64,000 bases of DNA from Leptolyngbyaceae cyanobacterium (lineage in GTDB: Bacteria > Cyanobacteriota > Cyanobacteriia > Cyanobacteriales > Aerosakkonemataceae), in NCBI GenBank assembly GCA_036703985.1, contig DATNQN010000056.1, forward strand, positions 1-64,000, written 5' to 3'. The notes below the pieces were generated by a model that saw only the letters and a list, made by a program, of their open reading frames with translations, was not told where the DNA came from and did no database searches. Positions 49,812 through 58,943 of this stretch are shown here, piece after piece. Every line of letters starts with the position of its first letter. Positions within the stretch are counted from its first letter, which is position 1. Made by a program: the position numbers and the translations under genes.

Positions 49812-51233
49812 TTATCCGATTTCGATTAATTCATGGGTGAGTTTTGTTGAATAAAATTTAATCTGGTTTGCTAACGTTTTAATTATATGGTAAACAACCG
49901 GAACTGGAACGGCATTTCCAAATTGCTTTTTGGCAATACTTTCATTTTTAGCCATGATAAACCAATCGGGAAATCCTTGTAATTTTCCAGCGTCTCTCGC
50001 TGAAATAGGTTTAAACTCATTTTTTTCATAAATTTCTCTAATAAATCTATTTTTATACTCCTCCGGATCTTCACATTCTTCAATAGATATGGTAGCAATG
50101 TAATCTTTATTGTCTGTGGCCGTTAAAGTAGGAATTATGTCTGAATGAGGTAAGAAAACTCGATATATTCCATTGATTCCTGTAGAATTTTTAGAATTTA
50201 CAAACTCATATCCTTGTTTTTCTATATACTTAATAATATTTTTTTTGACTAATTTATCCAGTTCTTCCTTCTGGAGATTGGGTACTAATTCTGCTAAATC
50301 ATTGAAAGATAAAGGATTGCCATCTTTTAAACCATATTTTTTCTTTCTTCTATTTTTCAGTATGGTATAACAAATCAGCTTTTCCCTTTCAGTAGTGCTG
50401 ACAATATCCCAAGAATGAATGGTGCTGTGGCCATTTCTCGTATCGCAAAAGACAAAAAAATCATTTAATTCATCATCTTTTTGGAAACGATTTCTAGAAC
50501 GAGGTATTTTCTTACCGAATAACACTTGAGAACTTACCTTTGTTTTAAGTAACTCCTGGTAATTTTTAACTCCTTCAATGAATTGATATAATTTAGGTCT
50601 TATTTCTAACGGTTCGGGAAACTTAAACTCTTTAGCTTGTTCTAAATCGTTTCTGACTCCTACTATAAAAACTCTTTCCCTATTTTGGGGAAGTCCAAAA
50701 TCATAAGAGTTTAGAACATCATATTTTACCGAATAACCGATTTCTATTAAACTATTAACTATCCATTCAAAGCTTAATCGATTCAAAGGATCGATTAAGC
50801 CTTTTACGTTTTCAAATATAAATATTTTGGGCTGATTTATTTTAACTACTCTAATCGTATCAAACCAAAGTCTACCTCGTGGATCGTCAAATCCTTTCAA
50901 CTTTCCTGCTACTGACCAAGCTTGACAGGGAACACCACCAACTACTACATCTACATCTACTTCAAAAGGAAATTTATCTATATGACGGATATCTCCTAAA
51001 TTTTCCTCTTTGTCGTTATTCACAAAGTTTTTCTGATAAACTTTGATAGCTTCTCGATCGATCTCTGAATAGCCTAAACATTTGCCACCTAATTCTGACA
51101 AGGCTATTCTGAATCCTCCGATCCCAGCAAACAAATCTACAAATGTAAAATCATACTTTTCAGCACTATAGTCAAACGGTTGAATTGGTTCTAGCTGTTT
51201 AACATAAAACACATCCTTATTAATTTTTTCCAT
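49812..51233 (-). CDS. DNA (cytosine-5-)-methyltransferase
   Basis: 473 residues, a C5-cytosine DNA methyltransferase. Motif I FVDLFAGIGGFRIALSELGG (31-50), the catalytic PCQ loop in GGVPCQAWSVAGK (99-111, Cys103), ENV in IFENVKGL (141-143), QNRERVFIVGVRNDL (about 182-196), and the late motifs PISARDAGKLQGFPDWF and QFGNAVPVPVVYHI. The region between motifs VIII and IX (about 225-400) is the target-recognition part; its specificity is not readable. No restriction endonuclease is adjacent. The gene is AT-rich with few HIP1 sites, suggesting transfer. It heads the tight group with DUF433 and DUF5615. Confidence 0.92.
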   Translation of the reverse strand: MEKINKDVFYVKQLEPIQPFDYSAEKYDFTFVDLFAGIGGFRIALSELGGKCLGYSEIDREAIKVYQKNFVNNDKEENLGDIRHIDKFPFEVDVDVVVGGVPCQAWSVAGKLKGFDDPRGRLWFDTIRVVKINQPKIFIFENVKGLIDPLNRLSFEWIVNSLIEIGYSVKYDVLNSYDFGLPQNRERVFIVGVRNDLEQAKEFKFPEPLEIRPKLYQFIEGVKNYQELLKTKVSSQVLFGKKIPRSRNRFQKDDELNDFFVFCDTRNGHSTIHSWDIVSTTEREKLICYTILKNRRKKKYGLKDGNPLSFNDLAELVPNLQKEELDKLVKKNIIKYIEKQGYEFVNSKNSTGINGIYRVFLPHSDIIPTLTATDNKDYIATISIEECEDPEEYKNRFIREIYEKNEFKPISARDAGKLQGFPDWFIMAKNESIAKKQFGNAVPVPVVYHIIKTLANQIKFYSTKLTHELIEIG

Positions 51234-51278
51234 TGTTTGTAGAAATTTAATGCAAATTGAACGACAGCTTAAATTATC

Positions 51279-51319
51279 TTTACATAAAATGTAAAATTAG
51301 TCAAGTAATTACTTGACTA
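51279..51319 (-). promoter_or_regulatory. Putative operator/promoter of the methyltransferase operon
   Basis: Two perfect inverted repeats lie 46-86 bases before the methyltransferase start: TTTACAT-AAA-ATGTAAA (51279-51295) and a 22-bp palindrome with halves TAGTCAAGTAA and TTACTTGACTA (51298-51319). Read on the minus strand, the palindrome contains TTGACT, a possible -35 box. This fits a repressor or self-methylation control site; no promoter was proven. Confidence 0.45.
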
Positions 51320-51396
51320 TTAATCTAAGATGTGAACGATTAAAATCAGTGTCTTAGTAGCGCTTTTGTCAATAGAAATTCAATCGATTACCTACT

Positions 51397-51585
51397 TCAG
51401 ACAGGTTTACATTTTCCAGCGCGAATCAATCCTACACGACGCGCGATCGCATCCTCCCGCGAAGCAATTGGCCCCCACTTTTCCACCATGTTTTCCTGTT
51501 CCTTTCCTTCCACTTCACGACTTGGCAAAATATCACAATTTCCTTCATTGCGCTTCACAATATACCAACTTTCTGTATTTTCCAT
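51397..51585 (-). CDS. Small conserved hypothetical protein
   Basis: 62 residues from ATG 51585, with GAGGTG just upstream as ribosome-binding site (GTG 51591 is the only other start). Sequence: ESWYIVKRNEGNCDILPSRE, then EKWGPIASREDAIARRVGLI and RAGKCKPV. The SWYIV...EKWGP...AIARRVGLIRAGKCKP pattern is familiar from cyanobacterial small proteins, but I cannot name a family. No transmembrane segment. Probably co-directional with the prohibitin gene 31 bases upstream. Confidence 0.7.
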   Translation of the reverse strand: MENTESWYIVKRNEGNCDILPSREVEGKEQENMVEKWGPIASREDAIARRVGLIRAGKCKPV

Positions 51586-51616
51586 ATTCACCTCAAAATC
51601 AATTCGTTACCAAAGA

Positions 51617-52516
51617 TTACTTAGGTTTAGCAGTAGTCATATCTGGTTGTAAAAGAATAGGTAATCCTCCTTGCCCCGATCCAACCAAAATTATTTTAGA
51701 ATTTGGAGATTGAGCTAATTTTTCTGTTGCTTCAATTGCCCTCAATTGTAATAAATTACTATTGAGTCCTTGAGAAATCACTTTTTGAGAGTCGGCGATA
51801 CCTTTAGCTTCGATTAGTTTGCGTTGAGCTTCTTGACGTTCTTTTTGTAATACAAAAGCCATCTGCTGACTTTCTTGTTCTGCTTTCAATTTCTCTTGAA
51901 TAGCCGCTTGTAGTTCATCGGGCATTTTAACATTTCTCAACAGAGTTTCTTCTACTACAAAACCGAGATTAGGTAACTGCTGAGAAAGTTGTTGGTCTAG
52001 TTGCCGTGCTATTTCTTGACGTTTGGTAGAATAAATAGCAGAAGCTGGATATTGAGCAGTGAGAGCGCGAGTAGTAGAACGAAATCGAGAAATTACTAAA
52101 TCCGTTTCATCAAAACCGATATTTTTATAAACTTGGGCGGCTTTTTGCGGATCTAGTTTGTATTGAAGGCTTACGTCGAGATTTAAACTCAATCCTTCTT
52201 GAGAAGAAGCATCAACGTTTTCCTTCACATCTTTTAAGCGAGTGGAAAACTTGATCACCTTAGTAAAGGGATTAACTAAGTGAACGCCAGGAGAAAGGGT
52301 ATTATCGGAAACATTGCCAAAAGTATCGACAACTCCTACATTGCCAGCAGGAACGATTACCAGTAGTCTAGTAATCGATGAGATGACGGCAATTACTCCC
52401 ACTAATATAGCAATAGTGCGAACCGTTGAACGAGTGCGATCGCTCGGAATCTTTCCACTATTCAGATAAACAATAACTGCCACTAAGCAAGTAATGAGAG
52501 AGGCGATCGGATTCAT
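51617..52516 (-). CDS. Prohibitin/SPFH-domain protein
   Basis: 299 residues. One N-terminal transmembrane helix (TVRTIAILVGVIAVISSITR, about 31-50) and then the SPFH/band-7 domain: LVIVPAGNVGVVDTFGNVSD, LSPGVHLVNPFTKVIKFSTR, LDVSLQYKLDPQKAAQVYKN, QLPNLGFVVEETLLRNVKMP. A coiled-coil follows (AIQEKLKAEQESQQMAFVLQ KERQEAQRK region, about 203-235). Prohibitins form ring complexes at plasma and thylakoid membranes and help protect membrane proteins; Synechocystis has several. ATG at 52516. Confidence 0.9.
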   Translation of the reverse strand: MNPIASLITCLVAVIVYLNSGKIPSDRTRSTVRTIAILVGVIAVISSITRLLVIVPAGNVGVVDTFGNVSDNTLSPGVHLVNPFTKVIKFSTRLKDVKENVDASSQEGLSLNLDVSLQYKLDPQKAAQVYKNIGFDETDLVISRFRSTTRALTAQYPASAIYSTKRQEIARQLDQQLSQQLPNLGFVVEETLLRNVKMPDELQAAIQEKLKAEQESQQMAFVLQKERQEAQRKLIEAKGIADSQKVISQGLNSNLLQLRAIEATEKLAQSPNSKIILVGSGQGGLPILLQPDMTTAKPK

Positions 52517-52610
52517 ATTATACCCTTGCTGTAACCTAAGACAATTGCGTAAACAATTAGTGTTTCATATCATATCCGGTAACATCTATTAGCTAACAAA
52601 TCGTACTCTT

Positions 52611-52662
52611 ATCTGCGTTCATCTGCGTTCATCTATTTTCATCTGCGGTTAAAATTTAACCT
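52611..52662. repeat. ATCTGCGTTCATCTGCG-type repeat
   Basis: Tandem ATCTGCGTTC units followed by ATCTATTTTC, ATCTGCGGTT and AAAATTTAACCT. Same family as 43248-43290 and, in reverse, 17376-17420. It lies in the 300-base spacer upstream of the prohibitin gene and downstream of the EF-G-like gene. The remainder of that spacer (52663-52817) holds no gene that I can see. Confidence 0.65.
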
Positions 52663-52817
52663 GTGATTCTCACAGAATTTCCAAAACTAATCTTACAATA
52701 ACGATACAACCAGACTTGATATTACAAAAGACCAATGACCAATGACAATAGGGCATCAGATATCCGATGCCCTACCCAAATTAAAAATCAAAAATGAAGC
52801 AAACCCATTTTTAACTT

Positions 52818-54866
52818 TTAACTCTTCTTGCCATTACCATTACCATTGGTAGTCAGTACCCGTTCAGCTAATTTATCAGGCACTTCTTGCAGGTGATCGA
52901 ACTTCCAGTTAAAGAAGCCAACACCCATTGTTAAACTTCGCAATTCTACGATAAAGTTTTGCATTTCCGCTTGTGGCAAATAGGCAGAAAGTTTATCCCA
53001 CCCTTTCCAATCAGACCGACCTTCGTAGCCTAAAATTTGGCCGCGTCGTCCGGTCAGCAATTGCATTACTTTAGAAGTAAATTCTTGCGGTGTCGAAACC
53101 TCAATAGAGGTAATCGGTTCTAGCAAAGTAGGTTCGCATTTAGCCATCCCTTCTTGCATTGCCAAACGTGCAGCTTGTTTAAACGCTTGTTCCGAACTAT
53201 CTACCGTGTGGTAAGAACCGTTCGTTAAGGTAACTGCCACATCCACCACTGGGTAACCCAATGGCCCATGTGCTAGAAATTCCCGCACACCAGTTTCCAC
53301 ACCTGGAATATATTGCCGTGGAACCACTCCGCCCACAATTGTTTCGTTGAAGTTGAAGCCTTCCCCACGTCCTAGCGGTTTGATGTCTAAATAAACATCA
53401 CCGAACTGTCCGTGTCCGCCGCTTTGGTGCTTGTAGCGTCCGTGAATGGAAGTAGCAGGTTTGCGAATGGTTTCTTTGTAAGGGATTTGGGGTAAGTGGG
53501 TAACCATTGGCAAGTTATACTTGCGACGCAGGCGGTCTAGGGCTACTTGCAGGTGAATTTCGCCCTGACCCCACAGGATCACTTCGCGGGTATCGCCGTG
53601 TTGTTCCCAAGCCAAAGAGGGGTCTTCCTCGATCAGCTTGCCAACGGCAGAACTGATTTTTACTTCATCGTTGCGCTTTTCTGCGGTAACCGCTAAAGCG
53701 TAAACCGGCGTCAGTTGTTCCGCTTTGGGTAATTCTGACGCCGGTTGTCCGCTATTAGTTGATAGGGTATCGCCCGTTTTTATGCCTTCCAAACGACCGA
53801 TCGCCACAATTTCACCAGCTTCTGCTTGTTGTATAGTGGTTTGTTGTTGACCTGCCAGACGATAAAGACCACCGGCACGCATCCCATTAAGAACGATGCC
53901 ATCGGTTAACGTACCTTGCCAAACTCGGACTAAGGAGAGTTTGCCACCTTGGGGAGTGAAGTAAGTTTTCAGTACTTGTGCCAAAGGTACATCGCCCTTG
54001 AGGGAAATTCCCCGGCGATCTAAAGTTGTTTCTGGAGCGGGTGCTTCTCGTACTAAAGCTTCTAATAGGGGTCGAACGCCAAAATCGCTTTCTGCTACTC
54101 CCAGGAATACGGGAACGATTAAGTCTGCCCCCAATTCCATTTTCAGGTCTTGGATGATTTCTTCTTGAGGTGGTTCGATTTCTTCGAGGAGTTCTTCCAA
54201 CAAATGATCGTCAAAGTTGGCTAACTCTTCCAGCATTTCGTTGCGTGCGGCGTGTTCTTGTTCTTTCAGTTCTGCTGGGAAGGGCACCGGGTCGGCTGGC
54301 GCACCGGCATGATAATGATAAGCTTGTTCGGTTACTAAGTCGATAAAGCCAACGAGGTTTTCTCCTTGACCGATCGGATATTGATGAGGTACTAAAGGAC
54401 GACTAGATACATTTTTGAGGGCGTGCAATACGTCCATAAAGTTGTTATTCGCCCGATCCATCTTGTTAATGAAGACTAGGTGAGGAATTTCCCAGTCATC
54501 CAAGAATTTGAATAAGGGGGCTAGGGTAAGGACGCGATCGCTAACTGGTTCGCAAACCACTACCGCCGCATCCACACCAATCAAGGCGTTAAAAGTTTCT
54601 TGAGAAAATTCTACTGAACCGGGACAATCAACAAATGTAAACCGCAAATCTCCATATTCGGCGCAGGCGGCTGTCAACTCTACGGTCATTTGGCGATCGC
54701 GTGCTTCTGTCGCGCTATCTCCTACCGTGTTTTTATCTTTAACGCTCCCTTTGCGAGAAATCGCACCCGTCACAAACAATAAGCTTTCTAGCAACGTGGT
54801 TTTACCACTCAAATAAGGGCCTACGATCGCCACGTTCCGAGAGCTAGAAACGACTTTTTCGTTCAT
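52818..54866 (-). CDS. EF-G-like translational GTPase (divergent paralogue)
   Basis: 682 residues with EF-G architecture but altered GTPase switches. P-loop GPYLSGKTTLLESLLF (residues 17-32); switch I has RDRQMTVELTAA in place of the canonical EREKGITI; G3 is DCPGS instead of DTPGH, so the catalytic His after DxxG is replaced by Ser; G4 is NKMDR. Domain IV includes RYKHQSGGHGQFGDVYLDIK and domain V ends VELRSLTMGVGFFNWKF. Such proteins (FusA2-like) bind ribosomes or act in stress, with weak GTPase. The tail is Asn/Gly/Lys-rich. No ribosomal neighbours. A second EF-G paralogue is at 29061. Confidence 0.87.
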   Translation of the reverse strand: MNEKVVSSSRNVAIVGPYLSGKTTLLESLLFVTGAISRKGSVKDKNTVGDSATEARDRQMTVELTAACAEYGDLRFTFVDCPGSVEFSQETFNALIGVDAAVVVCEPVSDRVLTLAPLFKFLDDWEIPHLVFINKMDRANNNFMDVLHALKNVSSRPLVPHQYPIGQGENLVGFIDLVTEQAYHYHAGAPADPVPFPAELKEQEHAARNEMLEELANFDDHLLEELLEEIEPPQEEIIQDLKMELGADLIVPVFLGVAESDFGVRPLLEALVREAPAPETTLDRRGISLKGDVPLAQVLKTYFTPQGGKLSLVRVWQGTLTDGIVLNGMRAGGLYRLAGQQQTTIQQAEAGEIVAIGRLEGIKTGDTLSTNSGQPASELPKAEQLTPVYALAVTAEKRNDEVKISSAVGKLIEEDPSLAWEQHGDTREVILWGQGEIHLQVALDRLRRKYNLPMVTHLPQIPYKETIRKPATSIHGRYKHQSGGHGQFGDVYLDIKPLGRGEGFNFNETIVGGVVPRQYIPGVETGVREFLAHGPLGYPVVDVAVTLTNGSYHTVDSSEQAFKQAARLAMQEGMAKCEPTLLEPITSIEVSTPQEFTSKVMQLLTGRRGQILGYEGRSDWKGWDKLSAYLPQAEMQNFIVELRSLTMGVGFFNWKFDHLQEVPDKLAERVLTTNGNGNGKKS

Positions 54867-55424
54867 AAAACCTCCTTAACGGCTATGCAAGAGTTTTTCT
54901 CTTCACTCCAACCGCTTATGACTATGTTTGTAAATGTGTCCTGTTCGGCACAAAATCTATCCTGTCGATCGCCCAGAAGTCTTTCAGGTAGATTGCCTTT
55001 GGTCAATGGTTAAGAGGTTAAAAAATAGATTCTTACCTATGGCCTATGGCCTAACTAATGACTTCTCAGTTTTTAAAGATGAGCTTACTTACTAAAAATA
55101 ATTTACTCACCTATTTGTGAACTTACCTCGTATTTAGTGAGAGGTTAACCCTTATTTAACACACTGTCACAAAAATAGGAATTTGCTTTAAAAGGAAGGT
55201 TTCTATCTGTTAATTTAAGCTAATTTTAATATCTAAATAATAATTTATGTTGATTTTTTATAAATTCAAAAAATAAAGTGAAAGAAAAATAACTTAATGT
55301 TTCTTTCTTTCACTTTTACTTTTTCTTAAGAATTGAGAATGAGAAAATATGAAGTCATCATTAAGTTTTCTGAATTGAGGTGTCAAATTTTCCCTTTCCC
55401 TCTCCCTTTCCCTTTCCCTCTCGA
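54867..55424. other. Long non-coding spacer between two minus-strand genes
   Basis: About 560 AT-rich bases upstream of the EF-G-like gene. A palindromic hexamer pair GGCCTATGGCC is near 55039, and the hairpin at 55275-55316 closes the right part. A pyrimidine-rich run of CCCTTTCC units lies at 55390-55422. I see no gene; the region probably holds the EF-G-like promoter, which I cannot place. Confidence 0.45.
55275..55316 (-). terminator. Stem-loop downstream of the processing protease gene
   Basis: AAAGTGAAAGAAA (55275-55287) and TTTCTTTCACTTT (55304-55316) form a perfect 13-bp stem with a 16-base loop. On the minus strand it lies 109 bases after the protease stop and is followed by ATTTTTTGAATTT, consistent with a terminator. 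Confidence 0.5.
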
Positions 55425-56735
55425 CTAGCGATTAGCAGAAGTCGCTCTACCATTGCCATTGCGTTTGGCAATTTGTTGCTGCAACACTTCTATAGCCTTC
55501 GCATATTGAGGGTCTTGTTTAGTGCCGATTTCATCGCGATTGCGGCTTAACTCTTGTCTTTGGGCATCAGAGAGTTCCACCGTCACATCGGGAGCAATGC
55601 CGGCGTGGTTGATATCCCGACCGCTGGGAGTAAAATATTTAGCGATCGTCACTGCCAAACCCGAACCATCACCCAATCCCCGCACCGACTGCACTAAGCC
55701 TTTTCCAAAGGTTTTCGTACCGACTAGCACGGCGCGTTGATTGTCTTGGAGCGCTCCCGATAGAATTTCACTAGCGCTGGCCGAACCACCATCTACCAAC
55801 ACCACTAATGGTTTATCAGTAATTTGGCGATTATTGGCTTTTTCGCGATCGGATACCCCTTGGCGGTTTACAGTAGAGACGATCGACCCTTCTTTCAACC
55901 ACATCCGGGCAATATCAATGCTCGAATAAAGCAGTCCACCAGGATTAGAACGCAAATCCAAAATGTAACCAGCTACCTTTTGCTTTTCTAAAGCCTGAAT
56001 AGCCGCCCGCATTTCCGGGGCTGCATTGGCGCTAAATTGATTCAAGCGAATATAGCCAACACCGCCAGAAATATCTGGACGATAAGTGTAGCGGACGGGA
56101 TGGATTTCGATCCTTTCCCGTTTGAGGCGGAAAACCTTTTCTTGATTACTCCGCTGAACAGTCAGAGTTACTTCCGTACCAACAGTGCCTCGGATCAGGT
56201 TAACGGCATCGTTGACATTCATGCCATTGGTCGATTTCCCGTCAATTTTGGTAATGATATCCTTCGCTAGCACTCCAGCCTTAGCAGCTGGCGTACCCTC
56301 AATTGGCGAAATCACCACCAGTTTTTTAGTTTCCTCATCCTGAGCCAATTGGATACCAACACCCGTTAGTTCTCCAGAAGTATCGATTTGCATACTCTGA
56401 AACTCTTTCGGGTCCATAAACCGGGTGTAAGGGTCATCCAGTGGCTTGAGCATCTCCCGGATTGCTTTGTATGCTTCTTCCTTCGTGGTGTAATTCCGGT
56501 TCAGATAGTCCTTGCGAATTGCCTGCCAATCTACCCGGTTAAAAGTACCATCAACGTAGTTTTTATCAACTATCTGCCATACTTCATCCACTAACTCCTT
56601 CGGGCTATCTCTAAAGAAAGCCTGAGCAATTATGGGAGTGTTTGGCATATAAAAATTCAGGGCAGTTGCGGCGACGGGAGTTAGCACTACAGCTGTTGCC
56701 CCAAGCACGAGCCAACGTTTTGTTTTATCCATCAT
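55425..56735 (-). CDS. Carboxy-terminal processing protease (S41 family)
   Basis: About 436 residues from ATG 56735 (MDKTKRWLVLGATAVVLTPV). An N-terminal signal or anchor segment (about 5-28) exports it. Then an S41 N-domain (DSPKELVDEVWQIVDKNYVD), a PDZ domain (LTGVGIQLAQDEETKKLVVI, PAAKAGVLAKDIITKIDGKS) and the protease core with the catalytic Ser in GGSASASEILSGAL and Lys in TKTFGKGLVQSV. Ctp proteases act in the periplasm or lumen; CtpA matures photosystem II D1, but three paralogues exist and I cannot tell which this is. The earlier in-frame ATG at 56783 lacks the signal pattern. Confidence 0.88.
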   Translation of the reverse strand: MMDKTKRWLVLGATAVVLTPVAATALNFYMPNTPIIAQAFFRDSPKELVDEVWQIVDKNYVDGTFNRVDWQAIRKDYLNRNYTTKEEAYKAIREMLKPLDDPYTRFMDPKEFQSMQIDTSGELTGVGIQLAQDEETKKLVVISPIEGTPAAKAGVLAKDIITKIDGKSTNGMNVNDAVNLIRGTVGTEVTLTVQRSNQEKVFRLKRERIEIHPVRYTYRPDISGGVGYIRLNQFSANAAPEMRAAIQALEKQKVAGYILDLRSNPGGLLYSSIDIARMWLKEGSIVSTVNRQGVSDREKANNRQITDKPLVVLVDGGSASASEILSGALQDNQRAVLVGTKTFGKGLVQSVRGLGDGSGLAVTIAKYFTPSGRDINHAGIAPDVTVELSDAQRQELSRNRDEIGTKQDPQYAKAIEVLQQQIAKRNGNGRATSANR

Positions 56736-56863
56736 GTCTGTTGAGCCGGAAAAAAGGAGAAACTGCAATGGGAGTAAGCCCAATTTAGCACAGGCTTTTT
56801 ATCGAATTGTTCAGTACATACCACTATTGTGCTTAACCAAATAAAACTTTGCACGCTATTTTT

Positions 56864-58078
56864 TTAAGGATCGATCCAGCGACCGTCTGCTTTGATTAAG
56901 TTTATTAACTCCTCCACACCTTGAGCTTCGGGAACTTTTTTGATTTCGTCTCTGCCTCGATACAGGGAAATATAACCGGGCTGTTTGCCAACATAACCGT
57001 AGTCGGCATCGGCCATTTCTCCAGGGCCGTTGACAATGCAGCCCATTACTGCTATGTCTAACCCGGTGAGATGTTTGGTTGCTTCCCGTACCCGATGCAG
57101 GACTTCTTCTAGGTTAAACAATGTACGACCGCATGAGGGACAGGCGACGTATTCCACCATTGTTTTCCGCAATCCCAGAGCTTGCAGAATACTATAACAA
57201 ACCGGAATCTCTTTTTCAGGAGCTTCAGTCAGGGAAACCCGTATCGTATCGCCAATCCCATCCGCTAAGAGAGGCGCAATCCCAGCCGTAGACTTAATCC
57301 TTCCGTATTCCCCGTCGCCCGCTTCTGTTACTCCCAAGTGCAGGGGATAGTCCATCCCATTTTCATCCATCCGCTTTGCCATCAGACGATAAGCAGCTAT
57401 CATCACGGGGGCGCGGGAAGCTTTCATGGAAATCACTATGTTGCGGAAGTCGAGAGATTCGCAAATCCGAATGAATTCCAAGGCAGACTCTACCATCCCT
57501 TCTGGGGTGTCGCCGTAAGTAAACAGCATCCGTTCGGCTAATGAACCGTGATTGACACCGATTCGCATAGCTTTGCCTTGATCGCGCAAAGAAACTACCA
57601 GTGGTTCTAAGGTTTCTCGGATTTTTTCCCCGATTTCGTCAAATTCGGCTTGGCTATACTCGCTGCGATCGGCTTTCGGTTTTTCAAATACGTATAATCC
57701 TGGATTAATCCGTACTTTATCTACGTATTTGGCAACTTCCAAGGCGATTTTCATACCGTTGTGATGTACGTCGGCAACTAGGGGTACGTCTTGGTAAGTT
57801 TGAAGGAGTTTTTGCTTGATTTCCCCTACTGCTTTGGCATGACCGAGACTAGGTACGGTAACGCGCACTATTTCGCAGCCAATCTCGTGCAAGCGACGAA
57901 TCGCAGCTACCGATCCTTCTACGTCTAGGGTGTCTTCGTTGATCATCGACTGTACCACTACGGGGTAACCGCCGCCGATGGTGACGTTTCCTACTTTGAC
58001 GGGACGAGTTTTGCGCCGCTTGATGGTGGTGTCGAATTCCGGTTGACGGGAGGTGGTTGGGTTTGGCAGAGTTTGCAT
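56864..58078 (-). CDS. ispG: 4-hydroxy-3-methylbut-2-enyl diphosphate synthase (IspG/GcpE)
   Basis: 404 residues. IspG is a [4Fe-4S] enzyme of the MEP isoprenoid pathway that converts MEcPP to HMBPP, in cyanobacteria with ferredoxin as electron donor. TIM-barrel marks: [20 protein letters not shown] (about 23-42), [40 protein letters not shown] and [15 protein letters not shown]. The cluster ligands are in [13 protein letters not shown] (about 310-322) and [19 protein letters not shown] (about 344-362), ending with the glutamate-bearing GPGE. Length matches the cyanobacterial enzyme. ATG at 58078. Confidence 0.95.
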   Translation of the reverse strand: MQTLPNPTTSRQPEFDTTIKRRKTRPVKVGNVTIGGGYPVVVQSMINEDTLDVEGSVAAIRRLHEIGCEIVRVTVPSLGHAKAVGEIKQKLLQTYQDVPLVADVHHNGMKIALEVAKYVDKVRINPGLYVFEKPKADRSEYSQAEFDEIGEKIRETLEPLVVSLRDQGKAMRIGVNHGSLAERMLFTYGDTPEGMVESALEFIRICESLDFRNIVISMKASRAPVMIAAYRLMAKRMDENGMDYPLHLGVTEAGDGEYGRIKSTAGIAPLLADGIGDTIRVSLTEAPEKEIPVCYSILQALGLRKTMVEYVACPSCGRTLFNLEEVLHRVREATKHLTGLDIAVMGCIVNGPGEMADADYGYVGKQPGYISLYRGRDEIKKVPEAQGVEELINLIKADGRWIDP

Positions 58079-58157
58079 ATCGCTATTGGTTTATTCCCTG
58101 TGTTCGTCTCTGTTTTTCAGGTTGCCATAGAAGGGGACAATTTTGGCTAAAACCTGG

Positions 58158-58197
58158 GATGGAGGGATGGGGAGATGGGGAGGTGGGGAGGGGGGAT
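58158..58197. repeat. G-rich GGATGGGGA-type short repeat
   Basis: Consecutive GGGATGGGGAGA-like and GGTGGGGAGG units resembling the minisatellite at 18273-18328. It lies in the 200-base spacer between ispG and the COP23 gene. No gene is here. Confidence 0.5.
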
Positions 58198-58282
58198 ATC
58201 AGAAATATGGAAGATTTGAGGTGTGTTAGCTTATTGGACGGAATAACTAAAGAATTTTAATTGCAAATATACAAAAATACAG

Positions 58283-58843
58283 ATGAAAACTCTGTCTTGC
58301 GTGCAAATATCAGGTGCGATCGCATTTAGCATTACTACAGCCTTCAGTCAGCCAACTGTAGCACAAAACACCACTTTCCTCTGCGGCACGAGTAATGGTG
58401 TACCCGCTACCATTGTTCGGACGCCAGAAAAAGAAGTGCCGATGATTCTCTGGAATTCTCCTAATATCGCCCTCTCTGGCAGTACTCCTCAGAAGTTGTG
58501 TCAGGAAGTAAGCAGCAGATTGCAAACTCACTACAAAAACGACACTCTAAAATATATCACTACTCAGTTTAAAAGCGGTCAAGTCGTTGTTTGCGTTGCC
58601 GAAAAAGAGAATGAACCTTGTAGTGGTGAACCTTTATTTACTTTGAATACCAGTGGCGCTACTCCCGGAGATACTTTGCAAAGAATATTCCGCATCCGGG
58701 TGGCTTCTGCTGCACCTATTAGCGAAACTCAAGACCGTCTTTATATCAGTTTAGATCGATATCTCAATGGAGAATATCCCAGTTTAACGCCTGTTGGCAG
58801 ACGTACTCCTCCTTCGCAACCAATTAATTCTCGCGATCGGTAA
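58283..58843 (+). CDS. COP23-domain exported protein
   Basis: 186 residues. A signal peptide (VQISGAIAFSITTAFSQPTV ending AQN, about 6-28) precedes a COP23 domain: TTFLCGTSNGVPATIVRT (about 30-47), LSGSTPQKLCQEVSSRLQTH, KSGQVVVCVAEKENEPCSGE and GDTLQRIFRIRVASAAP. Four cysteines (about 34, 71, 103 and 112) could form two disulphides. COP23 is named for a circadian oscillating polypeptide of Synechococcus; function unknown. ATG at 58283. It is 100 bases before the first leader-sharing protease gene on the same strand and could be co-transcribed. Confidence 0.85.
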   Translation: MKTLSCVQISGAIAFSITTAFSQPTVAQNTTFLCGTSNGVPATIVRTPEKEVPMILWNSPNIALSGSTPQKLCQEVSSRLQTHYKNDTLKYITTQFKSGQVVVCVAEKENEPCSGEPLFTLNTSGATPGDTLQRIFRIRVASAAPISETQDRLYISLDRYLNGEYPSLTPVGRRTPPSQPINSRDR

Positions 58844-58943
58844 TTTTTTTTAATGCTCATTAATAAGCGGCATTTTATTAATTAAAAATTCGATCGGGTA
58901 ATCATTAAAATATTGATTTTTTTGTGTAATTGGTGCAAATGAG

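Noticed and set aside
49812-51233. Complete restriction-modification system
   Set aside because: No restriction endonuclease-like gene lies on either side; only DUF433 and DUF5615 follow.
49812-51233. HIP1-specific (CGATCG) methyltransferase
   Set aside because: The target region gives no direct clue and the known HIP1 methylase looks different at its N-terminus; no basis for the claim.
55425-56735. Assignment as CtpA, the D1-processing enzyme
   Set aside because: CtpA, CtpB and CtpC share all motifs visible here; telling them apart needs a tree.
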